64,000 nucleotides of DNA from Gordonia amarae NBRC 15530 (GTDB lineage Bacteria; Actinomycetota; Actinomycetes; Mycobacteriales; Mycobacteriaceae), in contig NZ_BAED01000072.1 in the NCBI RefSeq assembly GCF_000241345.1, positions 1 through 64,000 on the forward strand, in the 5' to 3' direction. The position numbers and the translations under genes are program-made. The notes below the pieces were generated by a model. That model ran no database searches. It was not told the DNA's origin and saw only the letters and a program-made list of their open reading frames with translations. This document shows positions 46,421 through 54,419 of this stretch, piece by piece (the stretch's first letter is position 1; every line of letters starts with the position of its first letter).

Positions 46421-46556
46421 ACTCAGGACTCTGGCACCGTGGCAGGGTGGGGTCACTGGGGTGCACCACCGACTTTCGGTGGGGATGTCCCCACCGCGCG
46501 GACGGGTGCCAACCGCCCTTCGCCAAATCCTGTGAAGTACCGCATACTGATACCAG

Positions 46557-46570
46557 AAACATATATGTTT
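46557..46570. promoter_or_regulatory. 14-bp perfect AT palindrome upstream of the aldehyde dehydrogenase gene
   Basis: aaacatatatgttt is a perfect palindrome in an otherwise GC-rich divergent intergenic region, 52 bases before the start. It may be an operator. Confidence 0.45.
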
Positions 46571-46621
46571 TGGTGTTTACGCTGGTAGCAGGAACGCCGA
46601 CACACAATCCTGGGAGGACGC

Positions 46622-48127
46622 ATGACCAAGCCCGCTGAGATCACCACGACAGACACCCACGTGTCGTCGGATCAGCACACGATGACCGAGTTGCTGGAGA
46701 TCCAGCGGGCGGCCTTCCTGCGCGACGGCATCCCCGACGCCAAGACCCGGATCGACCGTATCGCCCGGCTCGCCGCGCTGCTGCTCGATCATTCCGACGA
46801 GATCGCGGAGGCGCTCACCGCCGACTTCGGGTCCCGTCCCCGGGAGTTGTCGCTGGCCGCCGACGTCGCGGGCTGCATGATCGACCTGGCCCACCAGCGG
46901 CGCAGCGTCACCAAGTGGATGAAGGAGACCAAGACCTCCCGCGCGATGGGCGTCGCCGGTTTCAAGCAGTCCATCCGGCACGACCCCCTCGGCGTCGTCG
47001 GCATCATGGGTCCGTGGAACTTCCCGCTGCAGCTCACGATCGTGCCCGCGGGCTCGGCGTTCGCCGCCGGTAACCGGGTGTTGATGCGCCCGTCGTCGAT
47101 CACCGCCAAGACCACCGACGTCATCGCCAAGTACGCGCCCGACTACTTCTCCATCGAGGAGTTCGCCGTCATCACCTCGCGGCACGGGTCCGGCTCGGAC
47201 TTCGCCAAGCTCAAGGTCGACCACATGTTCTTCACCGGCTCGCCCGAGGTCGGTGCGTCGGTGGCGGCCGAGGCCGGCAAGAATCTGGTGCCGGTCACCC
47301 TCGAACTCGGCGGCAAGAACCCGGTTGTCGTCGATTCCGACGAAGACATCGCCAAGGCCGCCAAGTTCGTGGCCAACGCCCGCATGGTCAACGGCGGCCA
47401 GGTCTGCCTGTGCCCCGACTACGTGTTCGTGCCCGAGGCCAAGGTCGACGAGTTCGTGGACGGGGTGATCGCGCGGTGGACCGAGATCTTCCCGTCCATC
47501 GTCGACAACCCGCAGTACACCGCCACGATCAACGAGAAGAACTACAACCGCATCGTCGGCCTGATCGACGACGCGGTGTCGCTCGGCGCCACCAAGCGCG
47601 AGGTGGTGCCTGCCGGTGAGCAACTGCCGGATGCGGGCACACGCAAGATCGCGCCGACCGTCCTCACCGGCGTCAAGGCCGGCATGAAGATCGAGGAGGA
47701 CGAGGTCTTCGGCCCGGTCCTCACGGTGTACCCGTACCGCAGTCTCTCGGAGGCGATCGGGCACATCTCCGCCAACCCGCACCCGCTCAACATGTACTGG
47801 TGCGGCGACCGCAACGAGCGTTTCGAGCGCCTCGCCGACGGCACCCGCAGCGGCGCGATCAACGGCAACGACTTCGCGCTGCACCTGTTCGGCCCCGAAC
47901 TCCCGTTCGGCGGCGTGGGCCGCAGCGGCATGGGCGGCTACCACGGCAAGACCGGCTTCGACACCTTCAGCCACCGCCGCGCGGTCGCGTTCTCGTCGAT
48001 GCCGGTGAGCATCGCCGAAATGATGTCCCCGCCGTTCGTCAAGCGCGACACCAAGATGGCCGACGGCCAGATCGCCATGTGGCGCAAGCTCAACACCCGC
48101 GCCCTGAAAAAGGCCCGCAAGAAGTAG
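46622..48127 (+). CDS. Aldehyde dehydrogenase (coniferyl-aldehyde dehydrogenase-like)
   Basis: A 501-residue NAD(P)-dependent enzyme. Motifs: GIMGPWNFPLQLTIVPAGSA, FFTGSPEVGASVA, catalytic Glu in LELGGKNPVVV and catalytic Cys in NGGQVCLCPDYVFVP, then EDEVFGPVLTVYPY. The C-terminus has a basic tail (LKKARKK). The class resembles CalB-type dehydrogenases of long or aromatic aldehydes. tgggaggacgc upstream provides the SD. Not part of the mycobacterial KstR2 regulon; its presence inside the cluster may be incidental or a local addition. Confidence 0.87.
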   Translation: MTKPAEITTTDTHVSSDQHTMTELLEIQRAAFLRDGIPDAKTRIDRIARLAALLLDHSDEIAEALTADFGSRPRELSLAADVAGCMIDLAHQRRSVTKWMKETKTSRAMGVAGFKQSIRHDPLGVVGIMGPWNFPLQLTIVPAGSAFAAGNRVLMRPSSITAKTTDVIAKYAPDYFSIEEFAVITSRHGSGSDFAKLKVDHMFFTGSPEVGASVAAEAGKNLVPVTLELGGKNPVVVDSDEDIAKAAKFVANARMVNGGQVCLCPDYVFVPEAKVDEFVDGVIARWTEIFPSIVDNPQYTATINEKNYNRIVGLIDDAVSLGATKREVVPAGEQLPDAGTRKIAPTVLTGVKAGMKIEEDEVFGPVLTVYPYRSLSEAIGHISANPHPLNMYWCGDRNERFERLADGTRSGAINGNDFALHLFGPELPFGGVGRSGMGGYHGKTGFDTFSHRRAVAFSSMPVSIAEMMSPPFVKRDTKMADGQIAMWRKLNTRALKKARKK

Positions 48128-48130
48128 CCC

Positions 48131-48285
48131 CGTCGGTTGAGGTGCCCCCTTCTGCCGGTTGAGGTGCCAGGCTCTGCCGGTTGAGGTGCGAGGAGCGTTA
48201 GCGACGAGCCTCGAAACCTGGTGAGCGGACAATGTCACCTCACCAGGTTTCGAGGCTCGCAAGCTCGCACCTCAACCGGCGGTGG
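48131..48285 (+). repeat. Family B repeat, three left-arm units and complete palindrome
   Basis: Heads gtcggttgaggtgcc, gccggttgaggtgcc and gccggttgaggtgcgagg, then gcgacgagcctcgaaacc, centre gagcggacaatgtcacc, and the right arm aggtttcgaggctcgcaagc...cacctcaacc. It lies between the aldehyde dehydrogenase gene and the kstR2 promoter. Confidence 0.88.
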
Positions 48286-48303
48286 TGAGTTCACAACAAC
48301 CCG

Positions 48304-48317
48304 ACCAAGCGCTTGCT
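48304..48317. promoter_or_regulatory. KstR2 operator (perfect consensus) at kstR2
   Basis: accaagcgcttgct matches AnCAAGnnCTTGnT at every fixed position. It touches tagggt (48317-48322), the probable -10, which is 6 bases before the kstR2 ATG: autorepression. Confidence 0.9.
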
Positions 48318-48328
48318 AGGGTAGACCA

Positions 48329-48925
48329 ATGGCAGCACGCACTTCGACCAGCTCGGCCCGCCGCGACGAACTCCTGTCGACGGCGGGCCGTCTGTTCGCC
48401 GAGAACGGGTTGCGGTCCACCACGGTACGCGACATCGCCGACGCGGCGGGCATCCTGTCGGGCAGCCTCTATCACCACTTCGACTCCAAGGAGTCGATGG
48501 TCGATGAGATCCTGCGCGGCTTCCTTGACCGGCTGTTCGGCAGCTACCGCGAGATCGCCGCTGCCGACCTGTCGGCCCGCGAGACCATCCGCCGTTTCGT
48601 GGTCGCCTCGTTCGAGGCCATCGACATCGACCATCACGCGGTGGCGATCTACCAGGACGAGGCCCCGCGCCTGGCCTCCCAGGAACGCTTCGCCTATATC
48701 GCCGAACTCAACACCGAGTTCCGCGGCCTGTGGCTCTCGACGCTGCGCCATGGCGTCGACGACGGCGAGTTCCGCGCAGATCTCGACCTCGAGCTGGTGT
48801 ACCGCTTCATGCGCGACACCGTCTGGGTGGCCGTGCGCTGGTACCGCCCCGGCGGCACGTTGGGCGTCGAAGATATTGCGCAGGAATATCTTTCGATCGT
48901 CCTGGATGGCATCGTCCCGCGCTGA
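48329..48925 (+). CDS. kstR2: TetR-family repressor KstR2
   Basis: 198 residues. The N-terminal helix-turn-helix TTVRDIADAAGILSGSLYHHFDSKESMVDEIL is characteristic of KstR2; the ligand domain ends WYRPGGTLGVEDIAQEYLSIVLDG. In mycobacteria it represses the HIP degradation genes and is released by HIP-CoA. It carries its own operator and a leaderless start. It lies at the centre of the divergent steroid operons here. Confidence 0.92.
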   Translation: MAARTSTSSARRDELLSTAGRLFAENGLRSTTVRDIADAAGILSGSLYHHFDSKESMVDEILRGFLDRLFGSYREIAAADLSARETIRRFVVASFEAIDIDHHAVAIYQDEAPRLASQERFAYIAELNTEFRGLWLSTLRHGVDDGEFRADLDLELVYRFMRDTVWVAVRWYRPGGTLGVEDIAQEYLSIVLDGIVPR

Positions 48926-49009
48926 CGGTTCGCGGCGGTGTCATGCGTTCGACGCACTTGACCACCATTTCCTGGTCACGGTGACTGCCGTTACATTACC
49001 GTGACCCGC

Positions 49010-49408
49010 ATGACCTACGACGACGCCGAGTGGCATCTGGACACGGTCGGCGAACTGGGCCTGGACGACTCGGCGGCCGATGTCCACATCGGCGTCTATC
49101 TGGCGTGGGCGGCCACGCGCGGCCTGCTCAGCAAACCGTACGCATCCGCATCGAGCCAGGTACGCAGCCGCGCCGGCACCCCCGCGCAACTCGCCCACGA
49201 CATGTTCGTCGACCAGATCGACCCGGGAATGCTGTCCCCGGTCGGTCGCCGATTCACCGAATCGGCATATTCGAGCTACCTCGCCACCGTCGACACCGCC
49301 GCCCAGGTCGCCGGCCTGAAGGTGTGCTACGAGCTCCCCGACACCTGGTCCACGTACGACAACCTCGTCCCCCTCATCGACTCCCTCTACGAAAACTGGG
49401 TCGACTGA
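49010..49408 (+). CDS. Small soluble protein (DUF7832-like)
   Basis: 132 residues, acidic, with many aromatic residues: YDDAEWHLDT, HIGVYLAWAATRGLL, DQIDPGMLSPVGRRFTESAYSSYL and LYENWVD. The pattern recalls the DUF7832 family of small proteins, often found in toxin-immunity settings, but the assignment is tentative. tacatt at 48992-48997 fits a start at ATG 49010 better than GTG 49001. An 8-bp inverted repeat (ggtcacgg 48974-48981, ccgtgacc 48999-49006) flanks this promoter. Its placement in the steroid cluster has no obvious functional reason. Confidence 0.6.
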   Translation: MTYDDAEWHLDTVGELGLDDSAADVHIGVYLAWAATRGLLSKPYASASSQVRSRAGTPAQLAHDMFVDQIDPGMLSPVGRRFTESAYSSYLATVDTAAQVAGLKVCYELPDTWSTYDNLVPLIDSLYENWVD

Positions 49409-49440
49409 TCGCCCACCATCACCATCGAGATGCCCCGGCC

Positions 49441-49632
49441 CGGCTCTGCCGGTTGAGGTGCCCCGGCTCTGCCGGTTGAGGTGCCCCGGCTCTGCCGGTT
49501 GAGGTGCCCCGGCTCTGCCGGTTGAGGTGCGAGGAGCGTGAGCGACGAGCCTCGAAACCCCGCAAGATGACACTGTCGTCTCACCAGGTTTCGAGGCTCA
49601 TCGCCTAGCGGCTCCTCACACCTCAACCAGCG
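49441..49632 (+). repeat. Family B repeat, four 22-24 bp left-arm units and complete palindrome
   Basis: ggctctgccggttgaggtgc is repeated four times, then gaggagcgtgagcgacgagc, tcgaaacc, centre gacactgtcgtctcacc, right arm aggtttcgaggctc...cacctcaaccag. It fills the gap between two convergent genes and could act as a bidirectional terminator. Confidence 0.9.
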
Positions 49633-49662
49633 GAGGAAAGAAGCGACTGACGTAGTGGTGGT

Positions 49663-50838
49663 TCAGCTCAACGCTTTACGACGCTCATGCGCCTGCGTCA
49701 TCACCGACTGGATCAGCTCATCACAACTCGGCAGATCATCGATCATACCGACCACCTGACCCGACGCCAGCACCCCGGCCCGGGTGTCACCCTCGACCAG
49801 CCCGGCACGCAGCAGCATCGGGGTGTTGCCGGCCATGATGATCTGCTGCCAGGTGCGTTCACCCGACTTCTTCATCGCGAGCCCGTCACGCAGCAGGGTG
49901 GTCCACTTCATCCCGGTGAGCTGCTTGAACTCGTTGGCGTTCCGTGCCGCGGCCGTCAAAGCCTTGACGGGACTGCCACTTTCAAGGGCATCGACCAGCG
50001 GGGTGCGCAGCACGCGGTGCGGCATGCCGTCGACCTTCACCGATACGACGGTGTCGTTGAGCGAGCGCTTCAGGTACTCCTGCTTCACCGAATCCGGAAC
50101 CGCGCTGTCGGAGGTGAGCAGGAAGCGGGTGCCCATCGCGATCCCGTCGGCGCCGTACGCCAGCGCGGCGACCAGCCCGCGGCCGTCGAAGAACCCGCCC
50201 GAGGCGACCACCGGCATATCCGAACCCGCCTGCGCGAGAGCGTCGATCACCGACGGCAGCAGCAGGGTGGTGGCAACGGGACCGGTGTGTCCACCGCCCT
50301 CACCGCCCTGCACGATCACCGCATCCGCACCCCACGACGCCACCTTCAACGCGTGCTTGGCGGCACCGATCGACGGGATCACCACCACACCATGATCTTT
50401 GAGCTTGGCGATCAGCTCCTTCTTCGGCGCCAGCGCGAACGAGGCGACCTTCACGCCCTCCCGGATCACCAGGTCGATCCGGTCGGCGGCATCGGTGGCG
50501 TCGGCACGCATGTTCACGCCGAACGGCTTGTCAGTCAGCGACTTGGTCTTCTTGATCGCCGCTTCCAGTTCGCCGAAAGTCATTGTCGCCGAAGCGAGAA
50601 TGCCGAGTCCACCGGCGTTCGAGGTAGCTGAGGTGAGAGACGGCCCCGACACCCAGCCCATCCCGGTCTGCACGATCGGATACTCGATACCCACCAGCTC
50701 GGTGAACTTGGTGGGAAGTGCGGCGGCACGTGATGTTCCTGCCCCGGTGACATTTCCCGTCGCTTCGCTCGCGGTGACATTTCCCGTCGCTTCGCTCGCG
50801 GTGACATTTCCCGTCGCTTCGCTCGCCCCGGCACTCAT
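49663..50838 (-). CDS. ipdC: IpdC, flavin-dependent oxidoreductase of HIP degradation (nitronate monooxygenase-like)
   Basis: A 391-residue TIM-barrel FMN protein. Motifs: YPIVQTGMGWVSGPSLTSA, GVNMRADATDA, DAVIVQGGEGGGHTGPVAT, VVASGGFFDGRGLVAALAYGADGIAMGTRF. In the known pathway it acts on the C-ring intermediate before EchA20. The N-terminus is unusual: residues 5-31 are three exact copies of ASEATGNVT from a 27-bp DNA tandem repeat. ATG overlaps the ipdB stop, so it is the last gene of echA20-ipdA-ipdB-ipdC. Confidence 0.88.
   Translation of the reverse strand: MSAGASEATGNVTASEATGNVTASEATGNVTGAGTSRAAALPTKFTELVGIEYPIVQTGMGWVSGPSLTSATSNAGGLGILASATMTFGELEAAIKKTKSLTDKPFGVNMRADATDAADRIDLVIREGVKVASFALAPKKELIAKLKDHGVVVIPSIGAAKHALKVASWGADAVIVQGGEGGGHTGPVATTLLLPSVIDALAQAGSDMPVVASGGFFDGRGLVAALAYGADGIAMGTRFLLTSDSAVPDSVKQEYLKRSLNDTVVSVKVDGMPHRVLRTPLVDALESGSPVKALTAAARNANEFKQLTGMKWTTLLRDGLAMKKSGERTWQQIIMAGNTPMLLRAGLVEGDTRAGVLASGQVVGMIDDLPSCDELIQSVMTQAHERRKALS
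50747..50827 (-). repeat. Three exact 27-bp tandem units at the 5' end of ipdC
   Basis: On the plus strand the unit begins gtgacatttcccgtcgcttc and restarts at 50747, 50774 and 50801. It encodes ASEATGNVT three times. Confidence 0.92.
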
Positions 50839-51599
50839 CGGACCTCCCGATTGCGAACACCCTTGGGGTCCAGGACCTCCCGGATGATCGACAGTTCCTC
50901 GGCCGTGGGCTGCCGGGTCACCCCGGCCGATTCGAGCCCGGCCACCTCGAACGAGGTGTTCTCCGCGACCTCGGCAGCCTCCACACCCGGATGCAGCGAC
51001 AGCGCCCGCATCGTGTGATCGGGTCCGCCGAAATCGAACACACCCAGGTTGGTGATGACGCGATGAATGTTGTGGTCGTCGAACGCCGGGTTCTCGGGAT
51101 CGACCTTGTCGTAACCGATTCCGGACACGATGTCGACGGAGTCGGTGAACACACGCGTCGAATGGCGGCCCACCCAGTAGCTCGTCGGATGGTTGATGGT
51201 GTTGCCGGGAGCCCCGCGCACCCCGAACATCTGCCGCGTCGGCTGCTGCAGCGGCCCGAACGCCGACAGGTTCTGGTTGCCGTACCGGTCGATCTGGTTG
51301 GCGCCCATCACCACATGCCGGCGGCCCGATGCGACCACGTCGAACACCTTGCGGAACGGCATCCAGCCCTCGATGGGACCGGAGCGGCCGATGGCCGGGG
51401 TGTCGGCCAGGATCAGTGCCTCACCGTCGGTGATGAGCAGATCGGGTTCGGAAGTCAGCCGGGCCAGCCGGGCCCCGAGCAACGCCATCGGCGCCATCGG
51501 GGAGGCCATGATCTCGCCGGCGCCCGAGAAGATCTCGGCGCACGCGACGACGCAGATCTCCGCGCGCGTCACCTCGGTGGTGGATTCTGTGGTGGTCAC
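50835..51599 (-). CDS. ipdB: IpdB, beta subunit of the COCHEA-CoA hydrolase
   Basis: A 254-residue class I CoA-transferase-fold subunit. With IpdA it forms the hydrolase that opens the last steroid ring. Recognisable parts: FSGAGEIMASPMAPMALLGARLA, LLITDGEALIL, VVMGANQIDRYGNQNLSAFGP and GGPDHTMRALSLHPGVE. GTG 51599 overlaps the ipdA stop (GTGA); a longer reading would extend into ipdA. It overlaps ipdC by 4 bases. Confidence 0.9.
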   Translation of the reverse strand: MTTTESTTEVTRAEICVVACAEIFSGAGEIMASPMAPMALLGARLARLTSEPDLLITDGEALILADTPAIGRSGPIEGWMPFRKVFDVVASGRRHVVMGANQIDRYGNQNLSAFGPLQQPTRQMFGVRGAPGNTINHPTSYWVGRHSTRVFTDSVDIVSGIGYDKVDPENPAFDDHNIHRVITNLGVFDFGGPDHTMRALSLHPGVEAAEVAENTSFEVAGLESAGVTRQPTAEELSIIREVLDPKGVRNREVR

Positions 51600-52495
51600 T
51601 TGCTCTCCTCCTGCTCGGCCTGCCACGCGGCCACCTCACGCTGATAGGTTTCTTCATCGACGCGCAGGAAACGCTGCGAGAACGCCTCCCAGGTCGCGGG
51701 ATCCTTGGCCGATTCGACATAGAACCGCTGGAATGCCTCGTCGCGGCCGTACTCGCCGGCGAAGGTGAAATGCGCGCCGTTGGGGGCGTGTACCACCTTG
51801 TCGACGTTCATCCGGTTCAGCAGAAGCCGCTGATGCGGAACGGATTTCACCAGTACCTCGGTGGACACCAGCTGATCGGTCTCCAGGTAGCGACGATCGG
51901 CGGCGGCACAGAACAGATCATCCATGTACGGATCGACGCCGGTGTAGGCGGCATTGCCTCGATTGTCGGCGATATCGAGATGCACGAACGCGGCGTCGAG
52001 ACGCAGAGCCGGCATCGCGACCAGCGTCTGGGTGCGGCCGTCCGCGTCGGGGTACGGGGAGGTGACCGTCTTGAGCTCACCCTCCCAGAAGTTCAGCACA
52101 TCCGAACCGAGTCCGGCCCGGATCGGCAGGAACGGCAGCCGCGAGGCGGCGGCCTCCAGGCCGCACTTGACCATGCCCTCGTCCATTTCGCGCGCCTCGA
52201 TGGCACCGGTGGTGCGGGCGTGGGCGAACCACGGATCGTAGAACGGCGCCGAGTCCAGCGACACGAACCCGTAGTACGCGCGCCGCACCTTGCCTGCGGC
52301 GCACAGCAATCCGAGGTCGGCGCCGCCGTAGGTCACCACGGTCAGATCCTTGACGTCCGAGCGGGCCAGGGCCCGCACCAGCGCCATCGGCTTGCGCCGC
52401 GACCCCCACCCGCCGATGCCGATGGTCATCCCGTCGCGCAGCTCGCCGATCACTTCGTCGAGCGTGCTGGTCTTGTCTGTTGGTACTGCTGCCAT
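51596..52495 (-). CDS. ipdA: IpdA, alpha subunit of the COCHEA-CoA hydrolase
   Basis: A 299-residue CoA-transferase-fold subunit. Family segments: GMTIGIGGWGSRRKPMALVRAL, VVTYGGADLGLLCAAGK, IEAREMDEGMVKCGLEAAA (the region holding the essential Glu in M. tuberculosis IpdA), FLPIRAGLGSDVL. Acts in the cytoplasm on COCHEA-CoA as the IpdAB heterotetramer. About 100 bases, including a family A repeat, separate it from echA20 upstream. Confidence 0.91.
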   Translation of the reverse strand: MAAVPTDKTSTLDEVIGELRDGMTIGIGGWGSRRKPMALVRALARSDVKDLTVVTYGGADLGLLCAAGKVRRAYYGFVSLDSAPFYDPWFAHARTTGAIEAREMDEGMVKCGLEAAASRLPFLPIRAGLGSDVLNFWEGELKTVTSPYPDADGRTQTLVAMPALRLDAAFVHLDIADNRGNAAYTGVDPYMDDLFCAAADRRYLETDQLVSTEVLVKSVPHQRLLLNRMNVDKVVHAPNGAHFTFAGEYGRDEAFQRFYVESAKDPATWEAFSQRFLRVDEETYQREVAAWQAEQEESK

Positions 52496-52533
52496 CAGTT
52501 CTCAGTCGCTTTCTTTGTCATTGAGGTCCACCT

Positions 52534-52595
52534 GCTTGATCCCTGAGGCCGATGCGAGGGACGAGCGAGGGTCACGAAGGGTCCGGCGACCCGAG
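52534..52595 (+). repeat. Family A repeat, single unit, between ipdA and echA20
   Basis: cttgatccctgaggccgatg followed by gagcgagggtcacgaagggt and ccggcgac. It ends 3 bases before the echA20 stop, inside the probable echA20-ipdA transcript, antisense to it. Confidence 0.85.
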
Positions 52596-52597
52596 CA

Positions 52598-53359
52598 TCA
52601 CGAATCACCCACAGCCTTTCCCGTGGCCACGAACGCATCCCGGTGCTCGTCGGACACCCCGGCCAGGTTCAGTTCGAACGTGTACCCCTGCTCCAGCCGG
52701 TAGCTGGTCTTCACGTCGACGGGATCGATGTGGTTGATCGCGGCCTTGGCAGCCCGGATCACCCGGGTGTCCTTCTTGGCGATCATCTCCGCGACTTCGG
52801 TTGCGGCGGAGAGGAGTTCGTCGGCGGGCACCACCCGGTACACCGACCCGAAGTGCAGCAGCTGCTGGGCGGAGACGGTCTGCGCCGTGTAATAGAGGGT
52901 GCGCATCATGTGCTGCGGCACCAGCCGCGCCAGATGTGTCGCGGCGCCGAGCGCACCGCGATCGACCTCGGGCAGCCCGAAGTAGGCGTCGTCGGAGGCG
53001 ACGATGACGTCGGCGTTACCGACCAGCCCCACGCCACCGCCGACGCAGAAGCCGTTGACGGCCGCGATGACGGGAACGGGGCAGTCGTAGACGGCGGAGA
53101 AGGCGGCCGCGCACCCGTGGTTGGCGCCGATGAGGGCGCCGAATCCGGTGGTGGTCTGCATTTCCTTGATGTCGACGCCCGCGTTGAAGCCGCGTCCCTC
53201 CGAACGCAGGATCACCACATGCGTCGACGGGTCCTCGCCGGCTGCGGTGATGACATACGCGAGGTCGAACCAGGCGGCCGACGGCAGCGCGTTGACCGGC
53301 GGATAGTCGACGGTCACGATCGCGATGCCGCTGTCTGTGCGTGCGGTGGTGATGGGCAT
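52598..53359 (-). CDS. echA20: EchA20, enoyl-CoA hydratase-family ring-opening hydrolase
   Basis: A 253-residue crotonase-fold protein. Oxyanion-hole segments are SEGRGFNAGVDIKEMQ and NGFCVGGGVGLVGNADVIVA; PEVDRGALGAATHLARLV matches EchA20. In M. tuberculosis it hydrolytically opens ring D of the HIP-derived intermediate to give COCHEA-CoA. aaggag lies 8 bases before the ATG. It is divergent from the SDR gene with a perfect KstR2 operator between them and is the first gene of the ipd operon. Confidence 0.9.
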   Translation of the reverse strand: MPITTARTDSGIAIVTVDYPPVNALPSAAWFDLAYVITAAGEDPSTHVVILRSEGRGFNAGVDIKEMQTTTGFGALIGANHGCAAAFSAVYDCPVPVIAAVNGFCVGGGVGLVGNADVIVASDDAYFGLPEVDRGALGAATHLARLVPQHMMRTLYYTAQTVSAQQLLHFGSVYRVVPADELLSAATEVAEMIAKKDTRVIRAAKAAINHIDPVDVKTSYRLEQGYTFELNLAGVSDEHRDAFVATGKAVGDS

Positions 53360-53379
53360 CAGGGCTCCTTATCCAACCA

Positions 53380-53393
53380 AGCAAGTGCTTGGT
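53380..53393. promoter_or_regulatory. KstR2 operator (perfect consensus) between echA20 and the SDR gene
   Basis: agcaagtgcttggt matches AnCAAGnnCTTGnT at every fixed position and sits within a wider 20-bp inverted repeat (aaccaagcaa/gtgcttggtt). tagggt at 53401-53406 lies 7 bases before the SDR ATG. Confidence 0.9.
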
Positions 53394-53413
53394 TGTTTGG
53401 TAGGGTATCACCC

Positions 53414-54286
53414 ATGACCGCAGCACCACAGGTCGCCGGTACGCCCGAACCGGCCGAGACCGGACCGCCGGAACCGGGCGACACATCGAGCGCAGTCGCC
53501 GGGGAAGGTGCTGCGTCCGCACGCTTCGACCTGGGGCTGGCGGGCAAGGTTGTCCTGATCACCGGCGGCGCACGAGGCGTCGGAGCCGGAATCGCGACGG
53601 TGCTCGACAGCCTCGGCGCCACCCCGGTCATCTGCGCCCGCAGACCGCCACAGGGCGACGACCACCCCGACTTCTTCCCGTGCGACGTCCGGGACGAGGA
53701 TGCGGTGGCCGAACTGGTCGGCGCCATCGTCGACAAGTACGGCAGGCTCGACGGCCTGGTGAACAATGCCGGCGGCTCACCGTTCGCACTGGCCGCCGAC
53801 GCGTCGGCGACCTTCACCAACAAGATCATCGCGCTCAACCTGGTTGCGCCGCTGATCGTTTCCCGGGCCGCGCATGCGGTGATGGTCGACCAGCCCGACG
53901 GCGGTGCGATCGTCAACATCTCCAGCGTGAGCGGTCACCGTCCCTCGCCGGGTACCGCGGCCTACGGCGCGGCCAAGGCCGGCGTCGACAGCGCCGCCAC
54001 CGCGCTCGCTGTCGAATGGGCACCTAGGGTCCGCATCAATTCCATTGTTGCCGGGGCGATTCAGACCGAACTGTCGCACCTGCACTACGGCGACCAGGCC
54101 GGTATCGACGCCGTCGCCGCCACCATCCCGATGGGCCGCCTCGCCCTGCCGTCCGACATCGGCAACGCCGTCGCGTTCCTGCTGTCCCCGTTGTCGTCGT
54201 TCATCACCGGCAGCACCCTCACCATCCACGGCGGCGGCGAACGCCCCGCCTTCCTGGCCGCCGCCAACGCCGGCAACCAGGTCTGA
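53414..54286 (+). CDS. Short-chain dehydrogenase (Rv3549c-like)
   Basis: A 290-residue SDR with a roughly 40-residue Pro/Glu/Ala-rich N-terminal extension before LITGGARGVGAGIATVL. NNAGGS and YGAAKAGVD carry the NAG and YxxxK motifs; ISSVSGH supplies the catalytic Ser. In the mycobacterial KstR2 regulon Rv3549c occupies this place; its exact substrate is unsettled. The extension may be artefactual, but the leaderless promoter supports ATG 53414. Confidence 0.85.
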   Translation: MTAAPQVAGTPEPAETGPPEPGDTSSAVAGEGAASARFDLGLAGKVVLITGGARGVGAGIATVLDSLGATPVICARRPPQGDDHPDFFPCDVRDEDAVAELVGAIVDKYGRLDGLVNNAGGSPFALAADASATFTNKIIALNLVAPLIVSRAAHAVMVDQPDGGAIVNISSVSGHRPSPGTAAYGAAKAGVDSAATALAVEWAPRVRINSIVAGAIQTELSHLHYGDQAGIDAVAATIPMGRLALPSDIGNAVAFLLSPLSSFITGSTLTIHGGGERPAFLAAANAGNQV

Positions 54287-54299
54287 CCGACAGGGAACC

Positions 54300-54374
54300 T
54301 CGTGATCCCTGAGGCCGAAGCGACGAAGGAGCGAGGGTCACGAAGGGTCCGGTGACCTTTCGCCACCTGACGCC
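54300..54374 (+). repeat. Family A repeat, single head with complete tail
   Basis: cgtgatccctgaggccgaag, gagcgagggtcacgaagggt, ccggtgacctttcgcc and cctgacgc, almost identical to the last unit at 36915-36990. Lies between the two SDR genes. Confidence 0.88.
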
Positions 54375-54419
54375 ACCACATCCACACCATCACCACCACC
54401 CGCCAACCAAGGAGAACCA

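Noticed and set aside
49441..49540. CRISPR-like regular spacing of ggctctgccggttgaggtgc units
   Set aside because: Units abut with no unique spacers, are part of a palindromic element found elsewhere, and no cas genes are present.
52643..53413. Open frame extending the Rv3549c-like SDR upstream
   Set aside because: Antisense to echA20, and it would run through the KstR2 operator.
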